A DNA stretch of 64,000 nucleotides, taken from positions 2,976,001 through 3,040,000 of the forward strand of contig NZ_CP083723.1 of the NCBI RefSeq assembly GCF_020150815.1. Reading direction: 5' to 3'. How positions within the stretch are numbered: the first letter of the stretch is position 1; every line of letters begins with the position of its first letter. The notes under the pieces are model-generated. The model worked only from the letters and a program-made list of their open reading frames with translations. It searched no databases and had not been told where the DNA came from. Of this stretch, positions 25,415 to 33,781 are shown piece after piece. Made by a program: the position numbers and the translations under genes. This stretch comes from Haloprofundus salilacus (lineage in GTDB: Archaea; Halobacteriota; Halobacteria; Halobacteriales; Haloferacaceae).

Positions 25415-25465
25415 TTGCCCACTATGACCCACGGCCCGATAACACTTGCCCACTATTGCCCACGG
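25415..25465. promoter_or_regulatory. Direct repeats at the toxin-antitoxin promoter, likely operator
   Basis: Two 20-bp direct repeats lie 5 and 36 bp upstream of the antitoxin ATG: TTGCCCACTATGACCCACGG at 25415-25434 and TTGCCCACTATTGCCCACGG at 25446-25465, 18 of 20 bases identical. Each contains two half-sites of the form TTGCCCAC or TGACCCAC, so there are four. Between them (25437-25445) is the TATA-like stretch of the minus-strand promoter at about -30. This arrangement fits cooperative autorepression by an AbrB-like antitoxin. Confidence 0.65.
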
Positions 25466-25653
25466 GACAGGGAAAGTGAGGCAACTGCCGAAAGAACTGC
25501 GTCATCTAAAGCGCGGCGCGCTCTCACCCAGTATATTTTAGCCGTATCCGCGGTGGACACAGCCCCCGCTCTCCCTCTCGATAGCGATTGTGACATGTCT
25601 CTCACCGCGACGAATCGAGTTCGACACTGAGAAACCGAACGGTCTCGCTCGGC

Positions 25654-26910
25654 TCAGAGCACCGACTGCGCCAGGCCGAGGAAGATGAAGAACCCGAGAA
25701 CGTCCGTTGCCGTCGTGATGAAGATGGTCGCGGACGTCGCCGGGTCTTTCCCGATTCGATCGAGCGCCAGCGGAATGATCGTCCCGAAGAAGCCGGCGAT
25801 GACGAGGTTCAGCACCATCGAGACGCCGAGGACGAGTCCCAAAAGCGGACTCTGATTGAACACCGAGGCGATAACCGCGACGAGGACGCCCGTGATGAGT
25901 CCGTTCGCCGCGCCCGCGAGAATCTCGTTCATCACGGCGCGGTTCCCCGTCGACAGCGAAATCTGGCCGAGGGCGATGCCGCGGACGGTCACCGCCATCG
26001 ACTGCGTGCCGGCGTTGCCGCCCATCCCGGCGACGACGGGCATGTACACCGCCAGGAGCGTGAACGCTGCGATGGTGTCCTCGAAGATGCCGACCGCGGC
26101 GGCGGCGAGGAACGCCGTTCCGAGGTTGATAATGAGCCACTTGTATCGGTGCCGTACCTTCGAGAGCGGCCCGTCGAGGATGCTCTCCTCCTCCTGGACG
26201 CCGGTGAACTCGTAGAGCGTCTCGGCCGCCTCCTCCTCGACGACGCGCAGGAGGTCCTCGGCGTTGATGACGCCCAGGATGGAGCCGTCGACGTCGAGAA
26301 CAGCCACCGAACCCTCGGGATGCTCTCTGAACACGTCGACGACGTCCGTGTCCGTCGTATCGTACGTGACCGCGGGTGTCTCGCGGACGTGATTACGGAG
26401 ATCGACCACGTCCCCGTCGCCCATCGCCAGCACCTGTCCGGGGAGTTCGCCCAGAAGCTCCCCACCCTCGGTGATGAAGATGGTCGGGATCCGGCCGGTT
26501 TGGGTCTCGAACCGCTGTACCCGCCGCGCAATCGCGTCGACGCCTCTCTCGACGCCGACGGTGACGTAGTCGAGGTGCATCAGGCCGGCGGCGCTCTCGG
26601 GGCTGAACCCGAGCAGAAACTCGACCTTCTCCCGACGGTCCTCGTCGAGCCGTTTGAGCACCGCCGAACGTGTCTCTTCGCCCGCGAACCCGAGCACGTC
26701 CGCCCCTTCGTCGGGATCGAGCCGTCGGACGAACCCCCGCAGTTGCTCGCGGTCCATATCCTCAACGAGCGACTTCCGGACTGTCTCCGGGAGGTGAAAG
26801 AACACCTCCCGTTGGTGGCTCCGGGAGAGCTGTCCGAACTCCGCGGCCGGATTGGGCGAGGCCGCAATGGCCTGTTGAACGTCCGCAGTTTGCTCTTCCA
26901 TATCCCACAT
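25654..26910 (-). CDS. mgtE: MgtE-family magnesium transporter
   Basis: A 418-residue Mg2+ channel/transporter. The soluble N domain (about residues 10-110) is followed by two CBS domains (about 120-245), the second carrying GSILGVINAEDLL. The C-terminal membrane domain of five helices begins near 260 and contains the conserved pore segment MPVVAGMGGNAGTQSMAVTVRG. CBS and N domains sense intracellular Mg2+ and gate the pore in MgtE. ATG 26910 (MWDMEEQT) or ATG 26901 can be the start. The gene is divergent from a GntP permease. Confidence 0.93.
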   Translation of the reverse strand: MWDMEEQTADVQQAIAASPNPAAEFGQLSRSHQREVFFHLPETVRKSLVEDMDREQLRGFVRRLDPDEGADVLGFAGEETRSAVLKRLDEDRREKVEFLLGFSPESAAGLMHLDYVTVGVERGVDAIARRVQRFETQTGRIPTIFITEGGELLGELPGQVLAMGDGDVVDLRNHVRETPAVTYDTTDTDVVDVFREHPEGSVAVLDVDGSILGVINAEDLLRVVEEEAAETLYEFTGVQEEESILDGPLSKVRHRYKWLIINLGTAFLAAAAVGIFEDTIAAFTLLAVYMPVVAGMGGNAGTQSMAVTVRGIALGQISLSTGNRAVMNEILAGAANGLITGVLVAVIASVFNQSPLLGLVLGVSMVLNLVIAGFFGTIIPLALDRIGKDPATSATIFITTATDVLGFFIFLGLAQSVL

Positions 26911-27100
26911 AGTACCACTTCGTCCAAATGGTTGTGGTGGCTGCGTCGCTTCGGCGCATCACCTCCGCTCAGTTTGCCACCTCTCTCGCTTACCGTACGA
27001 ACTAATCAAGACGTAAGTAATGATATTTGCCCCTTACCAGTATTCAACGATTCCTAACAAATAAGTGCGAAGGTGGTGGTTACTACGCTCGTAGTTTCCC

Positions 27101-28510
27101 ATGAACATTTTCGCGAATCCACACGTGGCACAACTCGGCGGTGCGCACAGTCCGCTAATCGCTTTCCTCGTGGGGCTCATCTCGGTAATCCTGCTGTTGG
27201 TGTACTGGGACCTTCCGGCGTTCGTCGGCCTCATCATCGCGACACTCATCGTCGGCATCGTTGCCCCCCAGGTGGCGTTTGCCGAGGTTCCCGCGCGGAT
27301 CGCCGAAGCGTTCGGCGAGGGGATGGCGGGTATCGGTATCCCCATTCTGATGGCGGCGGTCATCGGCAAGTCGATGATGGCCAGCGGTGCCGCGGAACGC
27401 ATCGTCAGGGGATTCACCTCGCTGACGGGCAGCGAGAACTCCGACTTCGCGCTCTGGGGAAGTAGTTCCTTCCTCGCCATCCCGGTGTTCTTCGACAACG
27501 TGTTCTACCTGATGGCGCCGCTGGCGCGGTCGATGCGCGCCCGTGTCGGCAAGAACTACGCGCTCTACATCGTCGTCGTCGGCGCAGGTGCGGCAACGAC
27601 ACACGTGTTCGTCCCGCCGACGCCCGGCCCGCTGGCGGTGGCCGAGGAAATTCCGAACACCAACCTCGGGCTGACGATTCTCGTCGGTCTCTTGGTCGCC
27701 GCTCCCTCGGCGTTCGTTGGCGGCATCGTCTACGGCCGGTGGATAAACAAGCGGATAGACATCCCGCTTCGCGACGCGATGGACACCACCGGCGACGAAC
27801 TGAGCGAACTCGCCCAGCGGTCGAACAACCAGCTCCCGAGCGTACTCGAAGCGTCGCTGCCGATTCTGCTAGCCGTCGTCCTCGTCGCCTCCGACACGGC
27901 GGCGACGACGTTCCTCGGCGAGGACGCGCCCATCCGTGGAATCACCGGCTTCTTCGGCGACCCCAACTTCGCGCTGACCGCTGCAGCCATCGCGGCTGCG
28001 CTGACCTACCGCCGAATGCGCTCGCTCTCGGACGAGGCATGGGGAGACGAACTCACCGAAGCGCTGAAATCCGGCGGTAACATCGCCGCCATCACCGCCG
28101 CGGGTGGCGCCTTCGGCGCGATGCTCGCGGCCGCCGGTATCGGCGACTACATCACCAACATCCTCTCAGGACTCGGCATTGGCGTGCTCGTCACCGCGTG
28201 GCTCATCGCCGCGACCGTCCGCATCGCGCAGGGGTCGGCAACCGTCGCGATGCTTACGACGGCGGGCATCATGGCCGGGTCGGGAGCCGTTGCGTCGCTG
28301 TCGGTCAACCCGGCGTACCTCGTGATGGCCATCGGCGCAGGCGGTAACATCTTCTCGTGGTACAACGACAGCGGCTTCTGGCTCGTCAAGGAGATCGGCG
28401 GTCTCACGCAGATTGAGACACTGAAGACGTGGACGGCGCTGACGACCATCGTCTCGGTCACGGGTCTGTTGACGGTGCTCGTGCTGTCGAAAATCCTCCC
28501 GATGGCCTGA
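27101..28510 (+). CDS. GntP-family gluconate:H+ symporter-like permease
   Basis: A 469-residue permease with about 12-14 hydrophobic segments. The diagnostic GntP phrases are GIPILMAAVIGKSMM, LAIPVFFDNVFYLMAPLAR and THVFVPPTPGPLAVAEE in the N-terminal half, and AITAAGGAFGAMLAAAGI with IRIAQGSATVAMLTTAG in the second half. GntP proteins import gluconate or other sugar acids. No kinase or dehydrogenase gene is linked, so the substrate is open. The region upstream is AT-rich (AACAAATAAG about 40 bp ahead of the ATG). A TTTTT run at 28541-28545 may end its transcript. Confidence 0.9.
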   Translation: MNIFANPHVAQLGGAHSPLIAFLVGLISVILLLVYWDLPAFVGLIIATLIVGIVAPQVAFAEVPARIAEAFGEGMAGIGIPILMAAVIGKSMMASGAAERIVRGFTSLTGSENSDFALWGSSSFLAIPVFFDNVFYLMAPLARSMRARVGKNYALYIVVVGAGAATTHVFVPPTPGPLAVAEEIPNTNLGLTILVGLLVAAPSAFVGGIVYGRWINKRIDIPLRDAMDTTGDELSELAQRSNNQLPSVLEASLPILLAVVLVASDTAATTFLGEDAPIRGITGFFGDPNFALTAAAIAAALTYRRMRSLSDEAWGDELTEALKSGGNIAAITAAGGAFGAMLAAAGIGDYITNILSGLGIGVLVTAWLIAATVRIAQGSATVAMLTTAGIMAGSGAVASLSVNPAYLVMAIGAGGNIFSWYNDSGFWLVKEIGGLTQIETLKTWTALTTIVSVTGLLTVLVLSKILPMA

Positions 28511-28540
28511 ACGTCTCCGATAGCCTAGTTCAGACGACAA

Positions 28541-28545
28541 TTTTT
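28541..28545 (+). terminator. T-run terminator candidate after the GntP gene
   Basis: A TTTTT run in an otherwise GC-rich spacer, 31 bp after the GntP stop; archaeal RNA polymerase often terminates at such runs without a hairpin. Confidence 0.3.
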
Positions 28546-28572
28546 CCTCCTGACGGCCCCGCCGCGACCGCA

Positions 28573-28584
28573 ACAGCTATTTTT
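28573..28584 (+). promoter_or_regulatory. TATA box of the A24 peptidase gene
   Basis: ACAGCTATTTTT-like sequence centred about 26 bp before GTG 28606, consistent with a leaderless transcript starting there rather than at upstream in-frame codons. Confidence 0.4.
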
Positions 28585-28605
28585 CCCACCTACAACGGGC
28601 GAATC

Positions 28606-29607
28606 GTGCTCGGTACGACGCCCGACCTGCTGCGCCTGCTCGTCGTCCCCGTCTTCGCGTGGGCAGCGTGGCGGGACGTGAAGACGCGCCGCCTCCCCAA
28701 TCGCATGTGGCCGCCGCTGGCGGCGCTCGGCATCGTCCTGCTGGCGTGGGAGTTGTGGGCGGCGTACCCGTTCGGCCCGCTCGACTCGCTGTTCCTCCTT
28801 CGGGTTACAATCAGCGCCTTCTTCGTCGCGCCCATCGGCTACGCGTTCTGGTACATCGGCGGCTTCGGCGCGGCGGACGCGAAGGCACTCATCGTACTCG
28901 CGCTCCTGTTTCCGACGTTCCCCTCGTACTTCGTCTCCGGCGTCGAACTCCCGCTCGTCGAGCCGACGCTCGGCGTCTTTTCGTTCACTATCCTCACGAA
29001 CGCCGTCCTCGTCGCCGTCGCGTACCCGGTCGCACTCGGCCTACAAAATCTCGCGGCGCGGCGGGTATCGCCAGTGATGTTCGTCGGTCAGAGAGTCTCC
29101 GTCCCGTCGCTTCTCACCCGCCACGGTAGCCTCTTCGAGACGCCCTGCGGCTACACTCGCGACGGGCTCGACCTCGACGCGCTCCGGATGTATCTGCGCT
29201 GGCGCGGCGCGACGCTGTCGGAACTCCGCGCAGATCCCGACGCACACCGCAACCCGGCGAGCGTCAGCGAGACGTATCCCGTCGGCGACGGGGCGGTCGA
29301 CGCTCCTGCCGTCACCGATGGAGGGACAGTCGTCCGAAAAGCGCCAGAATGCGAGGCCGACCGCGACGCCCGCACCGACTACGACGACCCGTGGGCGGCC
29401 GAGACGTTTCTCGACTCGCTCGACTGGAGCGCATACGGAACGACGCCGGAGAAACTCCGCGACGGACTCGACCTCGTGACGACCCGCGAAGAGGTGTGGT
29501 TGATGCCCGGACTCCCCTTCGTCGTCCCGATGTTCTTCGGACTGCTAGTCGCGCTCGCCTACGGCGACATCCTGTTCGGTATTCTCGGCGCGGTTGGGCT
29601 GGTCTGA
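28606..29607 (+). CDS. A24-family prepilin/preflagellin peptidase
   Basis: A 333-residue membrane protease. The two catalytic Asp residues are at [12 protein letters not shown] (Asp24) and [10 protein letters not shown] (Asp91), the spacing and GxGxxD context of the PibD/FlaK aspartyl class that cuts class III signal peptides of archaellins and pilins. N-terminal helices surround the catalytic loops. Residues 150 onward add a hydrophilic domain, which is longer than in FlaK, and a last hydrophobic helix ([20 protein letters not shown]). The start is GTG 28606, as upstream codons do not match the family. It ends 49 bp before hisI. Confidence 0.85.
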   Translation: MLGTTPDLLRLLVVPVFAWAAWRDVKTRRLPNRMWPPLAALGIVLLAWELWAAYPFGPLDSLFLLRVTISAFFVAPIGYAFWYIGGFGAADAKALIVLALLFPTFPSYFVSGVELPLVEPTLGVFSFTILTNAVLVAVAYPVALGLQNLAARRVSPVMFVGQRVSVPSLLTRHGSLFETPCGYTRDGLDLDALRMYLRWRGATLSELRADPDAHRNPASVSETYPVGDGAVDAPAVTDGGTVVRKAPECEADRDARTDYDDPWAAETFLDSLDWSAYGTTPEKLRDGLDLVTTREEVWLMPGLPFVVPMFFGLLVALAYGDILFGILGAVGLV

Positions 29608-29656
29608 CCGTCGAAAACGCACAAGACATATCGGCCGGACGTGCGTCTCTCCGACC

Positions 29657-30016
29657 ATGACCGTCGACGTGGAGTTCGGCGAGGACGGACTCGTCCCCGC
29701 CGTCGCCCAAGACGCCGACTCCGGCGAGGTGCTAATGCTCGCGTACGTCTCGCCCGAAGCGCTCGAACGCACCCGGGAGACCGGTCGCGCCCACTACTAC
29801 TCGCGAAGCCGAGACGAACTCTGGGAGAAAGGTGCGACGAGCGGCCACACCCAGGATGTCAGGGAGGTCCGCGTCGACTGCGACGCCGACACGCTCCTCT
29901 ATCTCATCGACCAGTCCGGTGGTGCGTGCCACACCGGCCACCGATCCTGTTTCTACCGGACCGTCGACGGCGAGCACGTCGGCGAGCGCGTGTTCGACCC
30001 CGACGACGTCTACTGA
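29657..30016 (+). CDS. hisI: Phosphoribosyl-AMP cyclohydrolase
   Basis: A 119-residue monofunctional enzyme that opens the purine ring of PRAMP in histidine synthesis. The Mg/Zn site VDCDADT is at residues 73-79 and the catalytic Cys pair is in [13 protein letters not shown] (C91 and C98). There is no HisE fusion. The start at ATG 29657 gives the family-typical length. It is followed after 3 bp by a coiled-coil protein gene, so the two are probably cotranscribed although no functional link is obvious. Confidence 0.95.
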   Translation: MTVDVEFGEDGLVPAVAQDADSGEVLMLAYVSPEALERTRETGRAHYYSRSRDELWEKGATSGHTQDVREVRVDCDADTLLYLIDQSGGACHTGHRSCFYRTVDGEHVGERVFDPDDVY

Positions 30017-30019
30017 ACG

Positions 30020-31273
30020 ATGACCGACGCGCACCCCTCGCCGACCGAGGACGGAACAGGTGGCGGCGTCGGCGTCGACTCCTTTACAGCCCCCTCGAAC
30101 GCCGAACGGGTCGCGGACGAACTGCGAGCCGCTTTCGAGACCCGTCGAGAGGCCGAGGAAGCCGTCGCCGACCCGGGGATTGAAGTCGTCGAGACCGTCA
30201 CCGACGCCTACGAGCGCGCGATGGCGCTACTCGACCGCTACGAGGACCGCGCCACCGGAACGGGCGACTTCGGCGCGTTCGTCGAGTTCCAACAGAAGTT
30301 CCTCGAAGTCGTCGAGTCCGTCGCCGACGACGCCCCCGCCGCCGACGCGTTCGACGCCGCCAACGAGACGGTCGACCGCCGCCGTCTGAGCGAGAAACAT
30401 TTTGAATCCGCCCGCGACGCCCTCTCTCCCGCCGCCGACATCGCCGGGCTTCTGGAGGAGCGAGTGACGGCTCGAGAGCGACATCGGACGGCGACCCGCG
30501 ACGCCGAACAGTGTCTCTCGAACCTCAACGAGCGCATCGCAGAGCTTCGGCGCCTCGAACGACTCGGCGATGCCGACCTCGACGCCCCGGTCGAACGGCT
30601 CAGAGAGCCGATTCGAGCGTACAACGAGGCGGTCGGGGAGGCGTTCGAGACGTTCAAACGCGACGGAAGCGCCCGCGACGTGCTCTCGTTCGTCGCGACG
30701 GCCGCGGGCTACCCGCTCGTCGACTACGACGCGCCGCCCGCCGACCTCCGCGAGTACGTCGGGTCAGCCGACGTGGGCGGCGACCCGATCCCCGAACTGC
30801 TGGAGTACGCCGACTACTCCAACTCGAAGCTCTCGCACTTCGTCGCCGACCCGCAGGAATTGAAGGCGCGTGTGGCGGTGAACCGAACGTACCTGACTCG
30901 CCTCGACGGCGGCCCGCTGACGGTGTCGTGGCCGCCGCCGTCGGCCGAGCGACTCCGCTTTTTCATCCCTGAACTCGTCTCGGTCGTCTCCCGGTTCGCG
31001 CCCGACGACGTCGTCGCCCGGTGCCGGAAACTCCGGTATCTCGCCGAAGCCCCCGACTACGACCGCCTCCAAACCGCGGCGGAGGCTCGCGAGTCGCTCA
31101 CCGACGCGGAACGGCGGCGACTGCAACGCGGCGAGGTGGAGACCGCACTCGACGCGTTCGACGAGCACCGAGACCGCCTGAGCGACGTTCTCGCGCGGTA
31201 CGGCTACGAGTCGGGCGCTCGACTCGTCCCGTCCGAGTCGTACTCCTCGGAGTCGCAGTCTTCGGATTCGTAA
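30020..31273 (+). CDS. Coiled-coil haloarchaeal protein, function unknown (DUF7118-like)
   Basis: A 417-residue soluble protein. The sequence is strongly alpha-helical with heptad-like stretches (residues 40-75, 110-150 and 160-215), then a compact middle (residues 215-300, with WPPPSAERLRFF) and a helical end before a low-complexity tail ESYSSESQSSDS. It resembles a haloarchaeal domain of unknown function, and I do not recognise an enzyme motif. It follows hisI after 3 bp. The last 70 nt overlap the convergent acetyltransferase gene, and both proteins end in Ser/Glu/Asp-rich tails there. Confidence 0.75.
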   Translation: MTDAHPSPTEDGTGGGVGVDSFTAPSNAERVADELRAAFETRREAEEAVADPGIEVVETVTDAYERAMALLDRYEDRATGTGDFGAFVEFQQKFLEVVESVADDAPAADAFDAANETVDRRRLSEKHFESARDALSPAADIAGLLEERVTARERHRTATRDAEQCLSNLNERIAELRRLERLGDADLDAPVERLREPIRAYNEAVGEAFETFKRDGSARDVLSFVATAAGYPLVDYDAPPADLREYVGSADVGGDPIPELLEYADYSNSKLSHFVADPQELKARVAVNRTYLTRLDGGPLTVSWPPPSAERLRFFIPELVSVVSRFAPDDVVARCRKLRYLAEAPDYDRLQTAAEARESLTDAERRRLQRGEVETALDAFDEHRDRLSDVLARYGYESGARLVPSESYSSESQSSDS

Positions 31274-31950
31274 TTCTCGGAGTCGTAACCGCCGGAATCG
31301 GTCGGGTCACCCCCGCAGTCGGCATCGCTGGAACCACCGAGGCCGTTCGCCTCCCCGCGGACGCTCGTCTCCTCGCCGTCGTCTCCCACCGACCGCCAGT
31401 ACACCTCCGTCGGGTACGACGTTCCCTCGATGTCGACGCTGTTCTCGCCGCCCGCCTCGAACTCCCGCGCGAGGTAGAACTGCTCGGCCATCTCGTTGCC
31501 CGTCAGCGCTTCCAGTCGAACGACTCTCACCGTCTCGGGGAGCGCGCTCAGTCCCGACGTGAGCAAGCGCGAGCCAACACCCCGGTTCCACCAGTTGGGG
31601 TCGACGTAGAGCGCGCGCAGTTCCGCCTCGCCGTCGCGGACGAACGGCTTCGTCCGCATCGCGTCCCAGACGACCCGTGCGAAGCCGACGACGGCGGTTT
31701 CGTCGCCCCCGTCGGCGCCGTCATCACCGGCGTCGCCGCCGCTCTCGGTATCGACGGCGACGAGAAACCGCTCGGCGGGCGTCCGCCGCAGTTGGTCGAA
31801 CCGGGCGCGAACGTTGGCCGCCGCCGCCACCTCCCGCATCTCCAACACCGGCGTCGGGAGCAGGTCGGCGTAGGCGACACGCCACGCGCGTCGATTGACG
31901 TGAATCGACGCCCGAAGCTCGTCGGGCGATGCCAGCGGCCGGATATCCAT
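31204..31950 (-). CDS. GNAT-family acetyltransferase with an acidic repeat tail
   Basis: A 248-residue protein starting at ATG 31950 (MDIRPLASPDEL). The GNAT core includes the acetyl-CoA turn NRGVGSRLL near residues 138-146, preceded by ELRALYVDPNWW, a classic strand-beta4 block. The last about 60 residues are not GNAT: a Gly/Asp/Asn/Ser tail containing four pentapeptides of the type YDSEN, YESED, CDSEE, YDSDG, encoded by an imperfect 15-nt repeat (31228-31287). The frame is open further upstream but those codons have no family resemblance. Substrate unknown. Confidence 0.75.
   Translation of the reverse strand: MDIRPLASPDELRASIHVNRRAWRVAYADLLPTPVLEMREVAAAANVRARFDQLRRTPAERFLVAVDTESGGDAGDDGADGGDETAVVGFARVVWDAMRTKPFVRDGEAELRALYVDPNWWNRGVGSRLLTSGLSALPETVRVVRLEALTGNEMAEQFYLAREFEAGGENSVDIEGTSYPTEVYWRSVGDDGEETSVRGEANGLGGSSDADCGGDPTDSGGYDSENYESEDCDSEEYDSDGTSRAPDS
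31228..31287. repeat. 15-nt imperfect tandem repeat, four copies, shared by two convergent genes
   Basis: Four 15-nt units span 31228-31287 on the minus strand, each of the form TAC-GAC-TCG-GAG-AAT with changes. They encode the Y-D/E-S-E/D-x tail of the acetyltransferase. The plus-strand gene runs into the same repeat and stops at 31271-31273, so its Ser/Glu tail is also read from these units. Confidence 0.8.
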
Positions 31951-32012
31951 AGTACTGATGGATACGGCGCGGTGAAAACGGTTGTCCCAGTTCGCCTGAC
32001 TGTGGTGCGGCG

Positions 32013-33377
32013 CTACTGATCCGGAAGCGCGGCCGTCAGTGCCGCGCGGGCGTTCTCGGCCAACTGCTCGGCACGGGCGGCCTCGCGCGCCTCGGCGTAG
32101 ATTCGCACTTTCGGCTCCGTCCCCGAAGGGCGGACGAGCACCCACGCGTCGCCGTAGTCGAGGCGGTAGCCGTCGATGGTGTTCGGTTCGGCGGCGGCGC
32201 CCTCGGCGTACGTCTCGGCGGCGGCGAGCATTGCATTCAGTTCGGCCTCCGAGTCGTATATGAGGTTGACGCGGACGTTGTGGTAGTTGGTGTACGGGGC
32301 GACGATTTCGCTCGCGGGGCGCTCGGCGACCAGTTCGAGGAACTTCGCACCGATGAACGCGCCGTCGCGGACGAGGCGGTAGTCGGGGAAGAAGATGCCG
32401 CCGTTGCCCTCCCCGGCGACGGGGACGGTCTCGCCTTCGGCCCACAGCTCCCGAATACGAGTGATGAGGTTCGTGCTGCCGATGGGCGTCAGTTCCAGCG
32501 TCGCGCCCACGTCGTCGCAGACGTCGACGAGGCGCTGAGAGACGTTGACCGCGGCGACGGTGGTGTCACCCTCGGAGAGTCCGGCGGCCGCCAGCGCCGC
32601 CAGCGACGCGTCGCCCTCGATGTACTTGCCGTGCTCGTCGAAGAAGATGGCCCGGTCGGCGTCGCCGTCGTGGGCGATGCCCACGTCGGCGTCGGTCGCG
32701 CGGACCAGACGGCCCAAGTCGCCGAGATGCTTCTCGACGGGTTCGGGGTTCCGGCCGGGGAAGTGGCCGTCGGGCTGACCGTTGACTGTGACGACCTCGC
32801 AGCCGAGTTCGCGGTAGAACTCGGGGCTGGTCAGCGCGCCCGCACCGTGGCCGGGATCGAGCGCGACTCTCAGATTTCCGGCGGCGATTTTCTCGCGGTC
32901 GACGGTGGCGAGCATCTCCTCGACGTAGTCGCGGTTCGCCGACTCGACCCGTCGCGTCTCGCCGACTTCGTCCCATCCGACGGTGTCGAACTTCTCGGCG
33001 AGGATGTGGTCTTCGATGCGTTCGAGTCGTTCGACGACGAGTTCGACGCCGTCGGGACCGACCAGCTTGACGCCGTTGTACTCCGGCGGGTTGTGCGAGG
33101 CGGTGATGATGATACCCGGCACGCCCTCGACTTCGCAGTAGCGCGTCACCGCGGGCGTCGGCGTCACGCCGAGGCGGTCCACGTCGACGCCGACGCTCGC
33201 CAGTCCACTGGCGGCGGCGTTCGTGAACAGTTCGCCCGTCGTCCGAGTGTCGCGAGCGACGGCGGCGCGCTCGGCGTTCCACACCGTCCCGGCGGCCTTC
33301 GCCACCCTGAGGACGAACTCGGGGGTTAGCTGTTCGTTCGCCACCCCGCGCGTCCCACTCGACCCGAACAACTTCAT
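32013..33377 (-). CDS. Phosphoglucosamine mutase / phosphomannomutase family
   Basis: A 454-residue alpha-D-phosphohexomutase. The phosphoserine loop is TASHNPPEYNG (Ser94), the Mg2+ loop is DGDADR in the middle, and the C-terminal phosphate-binding segment is RPSGTEPKVRIYAEA. Such enzymes convert glucosamine-6-P to glucosamine-1-P or interconvert hexose phosphates for nucleotide-sugar and glycan synthesis. Specificity within the family cannot be called by eye. ATG 33377 (MKLFGSSGTRG) starts the family; the frame is open for another 93 codons without resemblance to anything. Confidence 0.9.
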   Translation of the reverse strand: MKLFGSSGTRGVANEQLTPEFVLRVAKAAGTVWNAERAAVARDTRTTGELFTNAAASGLASVGVDVDRLGVTPTPAVTRYCEVEGVPGIIITASHNPPEYNGVKLVGPDGVELVVERLERIEDHILAEKFDTVGWDEVGETRRVESANRDYVEEMLATVDREKIAAGNLRVALDPGHGAGALTSPEFYRELGCEVVTVNGQPDGHFPGRNPEPVEKHLGDLGRLVRATDADVGIAHDGDADRAIFFDEHGKYIEGDASLAALAAAGLSEGDTTVAAVNVSQRLVDVCDDVGATLELTPIGSTNLITRIRELWAEGETVPVAGEGNGGIFFPDYRLVRDGAFIGAKFLELVAERPASEIVAPYTNYHNVRVNLIYDSEAELNAMLAAAETYAEGAAAEPNTIDGYRLDYGDAWVLVRPSGTEPKVRIYAEAREAARAEQLAENARAALTAALPDQ

Positions 33378-33463
33378 TAGCGGTTGCTCTTGTGGGCAGA
33401 AAGAAAGCCGTTCCGGAGACGACTCGTGAAATCTCCGGTTAACGGGGCTTCGTGCGCACTGCG

Positions 33464-33739
33464 CTACGATGACGCGTCGCTCGACTCTCCTTCGTCGGTA
33501 CCGATATCGAGCGTCGTCCGCGACAGCGGGACCGCAGTGACGCCGCCCGCGTTGCCGTTCGTGTACGCGTAGATGACGATGCCTGCCTCCTCGTCGACGA
33601 CGCGCTTGAGCGTCCCGTTGAACTGGTCGTCGCGCGGGTTCGCCGGCACCCACCACTGTTCTTCGCGCTCTTCTTCGACGGATTCGAAGCCGCCGCTCAT
33701 CCGTCCGTCAGCATCGGAGGGGGAACCAAACAGGCCCAT
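33464..33739 (-). CDS. 91-residue haloarchaeal protein of unknown function
   Basis: A short acidic protein starting MGLFGSPSDADGRM at ATG 33739. It contains a beta-rich core (QWWVPANPRDDQFNGTLKR, VIYAYTNGNAGGVTAVPLS) and an acidic tail. No signal peptide, no membrane helix. The sharp conserved-looking Trp pair and Asn/Gly-rich turn make it a plausible real gene with strong coding bias. It is read in the same direction as the phosphohexomutase that follows 86 bp later. Confidence 0.6.
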   Translation of the reverse strand: MGLFGSPSDADGRMSGGFESVEEEREEQWWVPANPRDDQFNGTLKRVVDEEAGIVIYAYTNGNAGGVTAVPLSRTTLDIGTDEGESSDASS

Positions 33740-33781
33740 GCGCGAACCGCGCACCGACCTATCAAAAAACTACGTTTCCTG

